Of a DNA stretch of 64,000 nucleotides, positions 47,245-57,992 are shown piece after piece. Both the position numbers and the translations under genes were made by a program. Below the pieces are notes generated by a model, which did no database searches, was not told where the DNA came from, and saw only the letters and a list, made by a program, of their open reading frames with translations. Origin of the DNA: Cyclina sinensis (taxonomy: Eukaryota; Mollusca; Bivalvia; Venerida; Veneridae); NCBI GenBank assembly GCA_012932295.1, contig JAAONU010000002.1:36825521-36889520 (forward strand), read 5' to 3'. Position 1 is the first letter of the stretch; the number at the start of each line of letters is the position of its first letter.

Positions 47245-47250
47245 ATAAAA
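47245..47250 (+). repeat. Right target duplication ATAAAA of the 1.6 kb insertion
   Basis: Matches 45,641-45,646. AT-only sequence, so supporting rather than decisive. Confidence 0.55.
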
Positions 47251-47599
47251 ACTGAGCTATTATTATCGTTGTCAACGACTGCACCTTAGATTTACCTGTG
47301 GTGATACATTAAAGTCATTGTTTTGTAAAGATCTCAAGCACCGAGTGAATCTTTTAAAATTTGTAGAGGTTGCAATATGTTTAATCAAATAATAAAAATA
47401 TGGCATTTTAGTTCATTACAGTTTTCTGCTAATTGATTGAGTTAACTTTACTGAAAAAAATAAAATAATAAAAAAATTATATTACTTTTTTCTTAAATCA
47501 TATTTACATTTTTGGTCATATAAGCACGACTCTTCACTTGTGGAAAGTCTTCAAAATATAACAAAACGCTTTAATTAAAATCTCTATCGTCAAGATTGT

Positions 47600-47757
47600 C
47601 AAAATACCCCGATAAGTGTCAGCATCATACCCATCATCATCATTATCGTAACCTTCAGAAAAAAGTTGTCCTAGTTCTTGAAATTGACCATTAGGTCGTT
47701 GGTAACAGAGTAAAACATCATCGATGTCAACCGAAGATTCCGATTCATTCAGAAAAC
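47600..47757 (-). CDS. Possible internal exon, acidic peptide
   Basis: On the minus strand a polypyrimidine stretch (TTTTCTTTTTCTACCGAAACAG) ends at 47,758 in a plausible acceptor. The following frame is open for over 50 codons. Its composition is unlike the surrounding AT noise: a serine/glutamate/aspartate start (NESESSVDIDDV), a mixed middle (CYQRPNGQFQELGQLF) and an acidic run (YDNDDDGYDADTY). A weak donor GTATTT lies near 47,606. A further minus-strand frame at 48,230-48,424 could be an upstream exon. It lies just past the end of duplication copy A. No domain is recognised and the gene model is speculative. Confidence 0.22.
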
Positions 47758-47759
47758 TG

Positions 47760-49709
47760 TTTCGGTAGAAAAAGAAAACGAACATACATAATTAATGATG
47801 AATTTCTTCAATCTAGAATCCATATATGATTCTGTTACTTTTTAAAACAGTATTGTTGGTTTCGAAAGGGCACTTAATGTTAAGTTGTGAGTATTTTTTT
47901 CATCAATTCAAAGTAATTGTTAAATTTCATCTTCATGTCATCGTCGGAAACCAAAGTTCGATCCATTCCGTTTCACGCTATTTATCAACCAAAGGATACC
48001 TGGTTTCGAACACTTCGCACCCATTAATAATTAATGACGTTTATCCATTGGTTTCTGAAATATTTCCTGTCACAAACTTAGCCAATGAAATAAATTGGTA
48101 CATTTGAAGCCTTGATTGAAATTCTTGGAAATACGTTTATTTTCTTTTTATTTTTAAGTTACATCATCCCTATTTGACGCTATAGAACAACCTTCAAAAT
48201 TAAAGAGTATTTGTTTGTAATACGGAATATCATTGGACAAAGAGTTCCTTCACTTTGCTCATGAAAACGAATATTCCCACGGTACGTAATATAGTTGTAC
48301 TGAATACATTAAGGGGGTAAGCGACGATGTCTACAAGTTGACTTCTATTCATTCGACTGATTTCTAGGTTGAAATTTGTCTGCAATGCCAACATTACCCT
48401 GAATGATGTTTTAAGCGTAAACACTGCTTCTTATCTCTTTTATAAATAGTTTTATCGACAAACACAACAAGGAGTAATAGTTATATTTTGAGCTTACTTA
48501 TACTAGTACATTTGTTAAAAACACATAAAAGAATATTGACTAGGTATATGATTAAACGAGGAAATTAGAGTATTTTATTGTATATTTCACTTGCCTTAGT
48601 AAACCAATAAATTGTTCAATGAATGTTAAAGATGTGAGAACGGTTCAAAAGAAAAGAACAAACATTTTAGATGCTCGTTAATACAGCTAGCGTGACTAAA
48701 CAATATCTGAAAAAGGGAAGACATTGCACATTAAAAACAAACTTCAACAACATTAAGCAGGAAAAGGATTAAAAGAACAAAATAGCTTAAAGTTTGTAGA
48801 AAGGAAAATTAGGAAGGGATCAAAATACATTCAAGATTTTAAGATATTACAAGATTTTACTGGTCTAAGATTAAATTTCAAAATGATTTGAAGAGAAACA
48901 GACATTTCTTAAGAGAGTACTGTTTCTGTTTTTCTATTAACTATTTATGCCCTAAGCCAGCTTTATTATCAAGTTATCTAAATCTTAAGCAGGACTTCTT
49001 GAAATAGATTTGAAATATTTTTTGGCTTGTAAAACTCCATTTGTAAACAAACAGAAGAGTAAAACAAACGTCGCGTAACGTCTTCAGCTTCCATTCTGCA
49101 GAATTAATTCACAGTTTTCTCCTATTTGCAAGTTATTTAAGGCTCAGACAAGACGCTATCTTGACATACAAAACAAAACATCAGTTTTAAATTTTATATG
49201 TTGTGTTCTTTTTCAACCAGTCAAATATATAAGATGTTTAAAAGGAAATGGAACAGACCATCTATATCAACTCACAGTCTTTACAATATAATTCACCTAA
49301 CTTCCCTAGCATAAAGAAAGTTAAGGTCAACTATATATGATCTTAAAGCAGTCATACATGTCGGTAATAGGAACAATTAAAAAAAAGTTTATGTTTTCAC
49401 CAAGCAATATCTTTCAATCTTTTAGCATTTTGAGGTGATTTACAAACATAATATGATTTTAAAGGCAAAACTGTTTTAGTGTTATACTTTAATATTCCTT
49501 CACTTTGAAATATGCATCATCAGGGTCGAAACATTATTTTGTTTTAGCTGCAATCAAACAAACGCAATGGATGATCTACCGAATAAAAGGTAGAGTTTGT
49601 ACATTAGAGTTGTATTATTTTTCTCTTTTTTGTGTGTATACAAAAACAGATATTGTTTGTAAAACACTGAACTTAACACCCCTTGTTATAACATTCATTG
49701 CATCCATTA
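47760..49709. other. No confident gene
   Basis: Frames of 60-94 codons lie on both strands (plus 47,826-48,107; minus 48,230-48,424). The plus frame has an in-frame hydrophobic start but no domain. Nothing repetitive was seen. Confidence 0.4.
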
Positions 49710-49984
49710 AACAAGAGGGTCATGATGGCCCTAGATCGCTCACCTAAGTATTTTTATTTAGGTTTGCTGTTAAGCAGTATTTCATGTTTTAATTGAAAAT
49801 ATGTAAGTAATGTAAATATAAATATGTAAAAATGTAAAATATCAGTCAATAAATACAGGCTCTATGACAAAAAATAGAAATATCTATCATAAGCTATGGT
49901 GACCTTGAAATTAACCGCGTGACCTCAAACCCTACCCACGGAATATAGGATCCATGCAGGTAAAAATTTGCTGTAGCTTTAAAA

Positions 49985-50545
49985 CAAAAAGTAGGTCAAA
50001 AATATAGGTCATGCTATGATGTTTTTGAAATCGGAACAAAAAACTGTACACATGGTCCAATTTTCATTGCCATAGCTCCAAAACAAAAAGTAGGTCAATA
50101 GGTAAAAATATAGGTCATGCGATGACATTTTTGAAATGGGAACAAAAAACTGTGCATATGGTCCAAATTTCATTGCCAAAGTTCCAAAAACAAAAAGGAG
50201 GTCAGTAGGTCAAAAATATAGGTCATGCGATGATATTTTTGAAATCGGAACAAAAAACTGTACACATGGTCCAAATTTCATTGCCATAGCTCCAAAAACA
50301 AAAAGTAGGTCAGTACGTCAAAAGTATAGGTCATGCGTTTACATTTTTGAAATCGAAACCAAAAACTGTGCACATGGTCCAAATTTCATTGCTGAAGCTA
50401 AAAAACAAAAAAGGAGGTCAGTAGGTCAAAAATATAGGTCATGCGATGACATTTTTAAAATCGGAACAAAAGACTGTACACATGGTCTAAATTTTATTGC
50501 CATAGCTCCAAAAACAAAAAGAAAATCAGTAGGTCAAAAGTAGGT
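49985..50545 (+). repeat. First tandem core, ~105 bp units
   Basis: About six units carry TAGGTCA(A)..ATATAGGTCATGCGATGA, TTTTTGAAATCGGAACAAAA, CTGTACACATGGTCCAAATT and TCATTGCCATAGCTCCAAAA. Units are very similar, suggesting recent amplification. Confidence 0.85.
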
Positions 50546-50569
50546 TAAAAAATTTTTTGCTATATAACT

Positions 50570-52060
50570 CTATGTAAAACATGTGACCTCTTGGGCGGGG
50601 CCAGTTTTGACCCAGAGACCATGATTTGAACAATCTTGGTAGAGGTCTACTAGACAATGCTCAACACCAAATATCTAAGCTCCACGCCTTGTAGTTTCTT
50701 ACAAGAAGATTTTTAAAGTTTTCCCTACATGTATATAACTTTATGTAAAACAAATAAGCCCTGGACGGGGTCAGTTCTGACCCCAGGGTCACAATTTGGA
50801 CAATCTTTGTAGAGGTCCACTAGATGATGCCTCATACCAAATATCTAAGCTCCAGGCCTTGCAGTTTCTGACAAGAAGATTTTTTAAGAAATTACTAAAT
50901 AACTCTATGAAAAAAAATGTGACCCCTTGGGCGGAGCCAATGCTGACCCAGGGGCCATGATTTGAACAATTTTGGTAGAGGTATACCAGACAATGATACA
51001 CACCAAATATCTAAGCTCCAGACCTTGCGGTTTCTGACAAGAAAGGTTTTAAAGTTTTCCCTATATAACTCTATGTAAATCAAGTGACCCCCTGGGCGGG
51101 GTCAGGTCTACCCCCAGGGATATAATTTGAACAATCTATGTAGAGGTCCACTAGATGATGCCTCATACCAAATATCTAAGCTCCAGGCCTTGTGGTTTCA
51201 GACAAGAAGATTTTTAAAGTTTTTCCTATATAACTCTATGTAAATCAAGTGACCCCAAGGGCGGGGCCATTTCTGACCCCAGGGTCATCACTTGAACAAT
51301 CTTGGTAGAAGTCCACTAGATGATGCCCCATACCAAATATCTAAGCTCCAGGCCTTGCGGTTTCTGACAAGAAGATTTTTAATGTTTTCCCTAAATAACT
51401 CTATGTAAATCAAGTGACCCCCTGGGCGGGGTCAGTTCTGACCCTAGGGTCATAATTTGAACAATCTTTGTAGAGGTCCACTAGATGATGCCTCATACCA
51501 AATATCTAAGCTGCAGGCCTTTTGGTTTCAGACAAGAAGATTTTTAAAGTTTTACTGTATGTAAATCAAGTGACCCCCAGGGCGGGGCCAGTTCTGACCC
51601 CAGGGTCATTATTTGAACAATCTTGGTAGAGGTTCACAAGATGATGCTCAACACCAAATATCTAAGCTCCAGGCCTTGTGGTTTCAGACAAGAAGATTTT
51701 TAAAATTTTCTCTTTATAACTCTATGTAAATCAATTGACCCCCTGGGCGTGGCCAAATTGGACCCCAGGGGCATAATTTGAACAATCGTGGTAGAGGTTC
51801 ACTAGATGATGCTCAACACCAAATATCTAAGCTCCAGGCCTTGTGGTTTCAGACAAGAAGATTTTTAAAATTTTCTCTTTATAACTCTATGTAAATCAAT
51901 TGACCCCCTGGGCGTGGCCAAATTTGACCCCAGGGGCATAATTTGAATAAGCTTGATAGAGGTCCACAAGACAATGCTACATACCATATCTTAAGGCTCA
52001 GGGCCTTGTGGTTTCAGACAAGAAGATTTTCAAAGTTTTTCCTTTAAGTTGCCATAGCAA
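50570..52060 (+). repeat. Second tandem core, ~165-190 bp units
   Basis: About nine units run: CTCTATGTAAATCAAGTGAC, CCC(C/T)TGGGCGGGG, TCTGACCCCAGGGTCAT, TTTGAACAATCTTGGTAGAG, CCAAATATCTAAGCTCCAGG and TTCAGACAAGAAGATTTTTA. There is no similarity to the first core. Confidence 0.85.
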
Positions 52061-52239
52061 CCAGAGTTCTCGATGGAATTGAAATCTTTAAACAATTTTG
52101 GTAGAGCTTCATGCAAGGAATATCCCAGGCATGTTTCATCAATGTTGGCTCAGCAGTTTAGGAAGAGATGTTGTTTAAGTCCAATTGTTGACGACGCACG
52201 ACGCACGCCGACGGACGCCAGACATTCAACGATCCCAAA

Positions 52240-52268
52240 AGCTCACCCTGAGCAGGCTCAGGTGAGCT
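52240..52268 (+). repeat. 3' stem-loop of the hairpin-tailed element (copy 1)
   Basis: Stem AGCTCAC/GTGAGCT, one bulged C, inner stem CTGAG/CTCAG, loop CAGG. It is followed at once by AAAAA. A CTAA overlaps the stem end. Confidence 0.85.
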
Positions 52269-52273
52269 AAAAA

Positions 52274-53172
52274 GGAAGCGAAATATGATTCCTGTACCCT
52301 CAATTGGAGTTTCAAACAAAGCATTTATTTAAGGTAACCTATATGGTTTCAATTTATGGTTTGCCAGACATTTCTTTCGTTTACTTTAAAGGTCAAAGTG
52401 TAAAGACTCGTAGAAAAAGATATTAAATCACGATTTCTTTTGAAACTCAGACATTGAAAATCAGTTAAACTTCTGTTTTTTTGTCAACGCCTGACTGTAT
52501 TTAACACTTTATCCTGGTAAACATGCAAACCGCAAATCAAAAGTAGCTGTAAATCTTCACGAAAATGCCAAGTAATTTGATTCATATGTTCCCGTCTTAC
52601 TCACTTTTGTCGTGTTAGTTGATCAACGGAAGTTTCCTGGTTATCCAATCCTTATTTTCACTTTTGAATGATTTCGCAAAATCGGCAATGGGTTTGCTTG
52701 ATTTTCGAGTCCAGAGTACTAACTTATCTACAGATCGAAAGAAGACACATTGATCGCAACGTTTGATATTATGAATGTCTCTCAGGAAACAAATATTACC
52801 AGAATCGTCAAATAGGACAAATGTATTAAAAATAGCCGTTGTTATGAATTATACCTTGACTTCACATAAAAGTTTGTTGCTTCAAAAATCAAATTTCCTT
52901 TTTTGAAGGCAAAATGCAGATTAACGTATTTTTGGAGAATGTTTAGGTGTGGTTTGTTGTGAAAAATTTTCCTTGAACTTCAAAAGTTTGAGTGTTACTT
53001 TAACTTTGTTTTCCGATTATATATTTCATTTCGATAAACTTACACTTTTTGAACAAAAATATGACTCATTTATATTGGCTTTGTGTTACTTGCTTACCAA
53101 AGCAGGTATGTTATTATCTTGATTAAAACGAAACAAAAATTCAATACTTCTTTTCTAGTAATGCCGAAAAAG
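52274..53172. other. No gene seen; contains motif Y copy 5
   Basis: AT-rich. Motif Y copy 5 (TCAACGCCTGACT, then AAACATGCAAACCGCAAATC at 52,519) lies at 52,485-52,575. No other feature. Confidence 0.5.
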
Positions 53173-53343
53173 CTAGCTGAATAATTTCAAAAGTTTCTGC
53201 TGAAATAATTTGTTCAAAGCATTTAGACAATTAGATCGATTGAAACTATTTCCGCAGAGTATGTCTCTTATTCTATCATTGGGATTAAAATTAGCAAAAG
53301 CCAGATTATAAAATACAAGTACGCTTAAAAAAGTAACCTGCAT
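53173..53343 (-). CDS. Candidate small secreted peptide (56 aa)
   Basis: The chosen start is the second Met of a 65-codon minus frame, because it gives a canonical secretion signal: Met, polar residues QVT, a hydrophobic FLSVLVFYNLAFA core and a cleavage-like AFA/N after residue 17. The predicted mature part has 39 residues, is asparagine-rich, and carries two cysteines eight residues apart (C30 and C39) that could form one disulfide. A basic LLK-type tail follows. TATAAAA occurs twice 33-50 bp upstream. An in-frame TGA lies upstream of the first Met. No poly(A) signal is obvious nearby. Small Cys-containing secreted peptides include neuropeptides and antimicrobial peptides, but no family is recognised. 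It could also be a signal exon or a chance frame. Confidence 0.4.
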   Translation of the reverse strand: MQVTFLSVLVFYNLAFANFNPNDRIRDILCGNSFNRSNCLNALNKLFQQKLLKLFS

Positions 53344-53399
53344 TTTTTTAATTCTCCGTAAAATCGACACATCAGTTTTATAGCAATTTTATAACAATT

Positions 53400-54604
53400 T
53401 CTTGTATTTCGAAGATATATTCATTTACCCTTGTGTTATTTGATTAGTGAAATCAGTGAGATGTACGCTGATAAAATATTGTATAAATGGTTTACAACGT
53501 GGTTTTGAGTATGAATTTCGGTAATTATATTTACTGCTGTACTGAATAGCTAAAATAAAGGTTTCAAACACAAATTTCACGTTTTCGTATTTTCAAACAA
53601 CTGTTCGATTTTGCTAAAATAAACAAAAAGACAAGTGTTTAATTTACATCTAACTAAATATGATATATAAGTTTAATACCGTATGTGTGTTTTTATAAAT
53701 CTGAAAACCCGTTTAAGACTTATAAATATGTTTTTTTTTCGACGAAATCTGCATCTTAAAAATCACAATCACAAACAAATACATTTTCATAGCTACAAAC
53801 TCGCCATGTTTTTGTCCTCTTTTAAAGCAGCTCATTCACACTTTCGGTGAAAAACAAATGAATTCCTTCTTAAACTTGTTTCAATTACTTATGTATAGTC
53901 AAAAATATAATCAACAAAACAATTGAAAATGTTCAAGAATTTTATAAAGATCTGACCAAAATGCACTTGAACTTTGGTTTAACATACGTTTGTCACGCAA
54001 TAAACTATGAAGAGTATCATTTTAAAGAAAAAATCAGCGACACCTCACAATCTTTACCGGAAAGTTTATCTTTTTGTATTATTTACTTTAGTTTATCTTT
54101 TCTAATTTGTAGAAACAGTTTATTTGCCGACGTTTATTTTTTTACTAAGTTATTCCCTCAAGATAATATTTTTTCAAGATTAATTATGTTCTTCCCACAA
54201 CTTATTACTTGCGTTCCGTCAACATAATTTAACAGGTCAAAGCATCATTTCAAAACGGAAAACTTTCAAAGCAGTTTACCAATTAACTGGTTTAACTAAT
54301 TTTGGGCAAATAACTTGTTTCTTCAGATATAACAATAATCTCGGACAAAAAAGTTGTTTCCACAAATAACTAGAAAATAAACTCAGTTAAATATCTTGTT
54401 CATAGAGAATAGAAAAAATAATCTCTGGCAAATTAATTGTTTTCTTAGATTGCTAAGAATAAACTCAGTCAAATATTTTGTTCAAGCAGATTATGAAAAA
54501 TCACTCACGTTAATTTTCTGTTACCGTAAAAGACAACTGTTTCAGTGCATATGCTATGATCCAAGATTTCGCTCTGAAAAGGTTCAGTATATCTATATTT
54601 GCTC
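53400..54604. other. No gene seen; a short ~92 bp tandem pair
   Basis: AATAAACTCAGT(T/C)AAATAT at 54,376 and 54,468 heads a diverged two-unit repeat. Frames of 77-88 codons (53,961 and 54,396) are leucine/phenylalanine-rich without a domain. Confidence 0.45.
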
Positions 54605-56424
54605 TTTTTTCATGGGACTTCTTAATTGAGGGACGGATCAGAACAGGAGACACTTCACTGCCTTCATTCATGCCCTTAGCATGCAGAAAGTAAACAGTCG
54701 TAGTGGAAAATGCATCTAAACACAACATTCTAAACGCGCTTGTTGCTGTTTTAATTATCACTTTTGGAAATTTTGATGCTGGCCAGAAATATATAGTTTT
54801 GCATACTCTTGAGATTTAGGGACAGAATTGTTGAAAATATCTTCTTAGAAAGACATCAGAAATAGCGCACGATTTCTCTAACTTTGTGCTTAAATATTTG
54901 AATGTGACCAAAACGCCTTTATTGTAGCTTTTTAATATTGATACTGAGGTTTTTCATATTATCCAGTGAATTTCGTTCTCATCTTATATCTAGCTAGATT
55001 GATAACTATGAAGTGAAAATGAAGACGTGACTAGGGGTAAACAATAGGTGTTGTTTAATAGATTCAATCGAGATGGATGAAAGTTTTTGAATTGTTCTAA
55101 CATAATGGTTAGTTGCAACGTGTACATTTTGTGTAGTCAGGCAGTTCGCTAATGTAATAAAGATTCTGATTTTGAACCCAATGCCGTTCAGACTTATGAA
55201 AAATACTTAAGTTTTATGAGTTGAATAATTTTGCCGTGGATGTTTTTGCATGAATTCTACCAAAGTGTGTTCAAGAATTGAAAGCAGAACTGCGGTTTCT
55301 ATGACTGCATGAATGAATATTTTAAAATGTCCTTGTCTATGCAAAGCTCTGAAATATGTTGTGTTTTAGTGGTGCTGTACCAAGATTGTTCATATGTCCC
55401 TGGAGGCATCTTGTCTACTTGTCAAAATCAAAAGGGCCTAGAGTTTTCTTAGAACGTATGTTGCATTGTATAATGGTTCTCGACATACTTTATTCAAATC
55501 ATGAACTATAGGTAAACCCTGGGTTCCATTGATTTAATTTTTATGAATAAAGAAAAATCCCTAAAATTTAAGGCACACAAATTTAGATATTTTGTCTATA
55601 GCATCGTCCAGTAGTTCTGTACCAATGTTTTTTCAAATCATTGCCCCAGATTCAAAATTGAGCCAACCCAAATGATAGATAAGTTTATATAAACTTGTAT
55701 GGAAAACACTAAATATCAGCTAAATAACTTTAGTCTCGATTTTCGTGAGACATAGAAACTGACGTTTTTACAACTACAACATTTAAATTCAAAATATATA
55801 TTTTTGCAGGCGATTTCATCTTTGACTTTGGCCAGACTTGATCTACTGACCTTATTTCTGTATTTAAGACACTGTGCAGAAACAAATGTACAATTTTGCA
55901 TGTTAATTCCAGCTTAATAAACGAACTATACCTTGACCTATTCATCGTTTTCTAAGCTACAGCATTTCAATTTTAAATACGTGCTTTAAAGTTACATATT
56001 AAGATCTTTTAACATCCCACAGTTTTCACTCTGAATTATATTTTATTGCAGAAGATCAATTGCAAGAAATTAAATAACCTCTCACCATCCTTTATTATTA
56101 TGAAATTATTATATAGCAAGTTGGGTAAGCCGAACTGTTTTAAATAGAATACTCTTAGAAAACACTTCTGTCACAAAATATTCTTCGCTTTTAGAGGCGT
56201 TTTGAAGGAATAAAATTACTACACGATTTGATATGTTAAAGTTATATTAAGGTTACAGCTTATACGAACTATATCAACACTTACAAAGCAATGATTCTTC
56301 ACTTAGTTATCCAAGGCCACTAACTGTCAAACATTGACGAGCATTTTTTTCACAGAAAAATGAAGGAAACAGTACCTGCAAGAATTGTCTTCCCGCTGCA
56401 TTATTACCGAGTCCGCTTAAGGGT

Positions 56425-56800
56425 GCGGGTAGCTCAACGTAGTCATCACTTTTGGCACCTCAGTTCTGTGTATGTACGTGCGAGCGTGCGTCCTTACAGA
56501 TTTTCTTGTCCGGGCCATAACAACTCCATACATAGAAGGATTTTTAAATACATTGGCATTTCTGTTCACATTAATGAGGTGGCGTGTTGCATGCAAGACC
56601 CAGGTTCTTAGCTGAAAGCTCAAAGTCACACTTACAGCTTAAAGGTAATATTTATGATAGACATTTTCCGCGCCATAACTTCTCCATTCATTGCAGGATT
56701 TTTAAATCCTTGCCACATATTCATCTTGTTAAGTAAATCGGTATGTCACAGGCAAGACCCACATCCTTAGCTTGAAGGTAAAGGTAACAGTGACATGTTT
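56425..56800 (+). repeat. Bivalve-type tandem units in copy B
   Basis: The head GCGGGTAGCTCAACGTAGTC and GTGCGAGCGTGCG are followed by two units of about 170 bp. These carry GGGCCATAAC..CTCCAT, AGGATTTTTAAAT, GCAAGACCCA(G/C)(G/A)T and TTAGCT(G/T)(A)AAG. Related units in reading order lie at 58,840-58,990. Confidence 0.55.
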
Positions 56801-57462
56801 ATATATAAATTTAGTCTGGATGATTATTCTAAAAAGACATAAAATAAAACAAGACGGAAATGATGGCCCTAGATCGCTCATCTGAGTATGACTCCTTTTA
56901 ACAAAATTGTTATGTACTTGATTAATTGACCCCAGATGACCCATATTCGAACTTGACCTAGAAATTACCGACACAACTTTTCTGACAAATTTCCAGGATC
57001 GAAAATAATACCTCTAGAGTTTTAACAAGGTTTTGTCATATTTAGGTTCTGTGACCTAGTTTTTGAACCTAGATGACCCATATTCAAACTTTAGATAGAA
57101 ATCATTGAAACAACCTTTCTGACAAATTTTCAGGATATTTGGACAGAAATGTAACCTTTGGCGTGTTAACAAGGTTTTTCCATATTTGGGCTCTCTGATC
57201 TAGTTTTTGACCCCAGATGACCCATATTCAAACTCGTGCTATATGTTATGGAAACAACCTTTCTGACAAATTTCCAGGATATTTTCGCTGAAAAAGTAGC
57301 CTCTAGAGTGTTAACAAAGTTTTTCACATTTTGGCTTTGTGACCTAGTTTTTGACCCAAGCTGACCCATATTCGAACTTGAGTTAGAAATCATTAGAACA
57401 ACCTTTCTGAAAAATTTCCAGCATATTTGAACAGAAAAAGTAGTTTCTAGAGTGTTAACAAG

Positions 57463-57495
57463 GGTTTTTTTTTTTGGGGGGGGGGGGGGGGGGGG
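57463..57495 (+). repeat. Poly(T)-poly(G) homopolymer junction
   Basis: About 13 T followed by some 20 G inside a tandem unit; sister units have ordinary TTTTTCACATTTGG-like sequence here. Confidence 0.8.
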
Positions 57496-57958
57496 CTCTG
57501 TGACCTTTTTTTTATCCAAGATGACCAACATTCAAACTCCAGCTAGAAATCATCAGTACAACCTTTCTGACAAATTCACAGGATATTTTCGCTGAAAAAG
57601 TAGCCTCCAGAGTGTTAACCAGGTTTTCACATTTGGGCTCTGTGACCTAGTTTTTGACCCCAGTTGACCCACATTCAAACTTGAGCTAGAAATTATAGAA
57701 ATAACCTTTCTGACAAATTTCCAGGTTATTTGGACTGAAAATGTGGCCTCTAGATTGTTAACAAGGTTTTTTTTTTATTTTCGGGCTTTGTCACCTATTT
57801 TTTCATCCAAGATAACCCATGTTCGAACTCGTCCGAGTAATCACTACGACAAACATCCTGACAAAGTTCATGACAATTGAAGCAAAAATGTGACCACTAG
57901 AGTGTTAACGAACTAAGTGTGGACGGACGACAGACGACGGACATTGATCGATCCTAAT

Positions 57959-57987
57959 AGCTCACCATGGGCAAGCTCAGGTGAACT
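57959..57987 (+). repeat. 3' stem-loop of the hairpin-tailed element (copy 2)
   Basis: AGCTCAC, bulged C, ATGGG/CTCAG with one mismatch and one G-T pair, loop CAAG, GTGAACT. Weaker than copy 1 but the same layout. Confidence 0.7.
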
Positions 57988-57992
57988 AAAAA

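Larger units (their letters stand above)
40025..47540 (+). repeat. Segmental duplication copy A (~7.5 kb)
   Basis: Matches copy B at 54,605-62,060 in order and orientation. Anchors (A/B): TTCATGCCC 40,082/54,666; ACATATTAAGATC 40,412/55,994; GCGGGTAGCTC 41,433/56,425; GAGTCTTAGC 41,622/58,722; GTGACGTGC 43,279/60,189; GACAGAATAAC 45,121/61,339; CTGCAG 45,635/61,802; GTTGTCAACG 47,268/61,836. The offset returns to about 14.58 kb at both ends, so net indels cancel. Copy A has three extra insertions. Confidence 0.85.
49711..52273 (+). mobile_element. 2.56 kb hairpin-tailed element with two tandem cores
   Basis: The head ACAAGAGGGTCATGATGGCC and CTAGATCGCTCACCT start the element. The 3' stem-loop at 52,240-52,268 (AGCTCAC, bulge, CTGAG, CAGG loop, CTCAG, GTGAGCT) followed by AAAAA ends it. 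Between them are a core of about six units near 105 bp (49,980-50,545), a second core of about nine units near 165-190 bp (50,570-52,060) and a short GACGACGCACGACGCACG tail. The 135-codon frame across the first core is a repeat translation. In plan it resembles the pearl or Helitron-like non-autonomous elements described in bivalves. That assignment rests on architecture only. Confidence 0.75.
56849..57992 (+). mobile_element. 1.14 kb hairpin-tailed element, ~145 bp core
   Basis: The head ACAAGACGGAAATGATGGCC, CTAGATCGCTCATCT is a close match to the 49.7 kb element. The core is about seven units of roughly 145 bp (GACCCCAGATGACCCATATT, AACCTTTCTGACAAATTTCC, AGAGTGTTAACAAGG, CTCTGTGACCTAGTTTTTGA), unrelated to the 49.7 kb cores. 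The tail GGACGGACGACAGACGACGG leads to a stem-loop at 57,959-57,987 and AAAAAG. A poly(T)-poly(G) run interrupts unit 4/5. The minus frames at 56.73-57.53 kb are repeat translations. Confidence 0.75.

Noticed and set aside
50136..50543. 135-codon frame with internal repeats
   Set aside because: It is the translation of the ~105 bp tandem core; the repeating protein phrase follows directly from the DNA period.
57166..57531. 121-codon minus-strand frame with repeats
   Set aside because: It covers the 145 bp tandem core and a poly(G) run that supplies its polyproline stretch.
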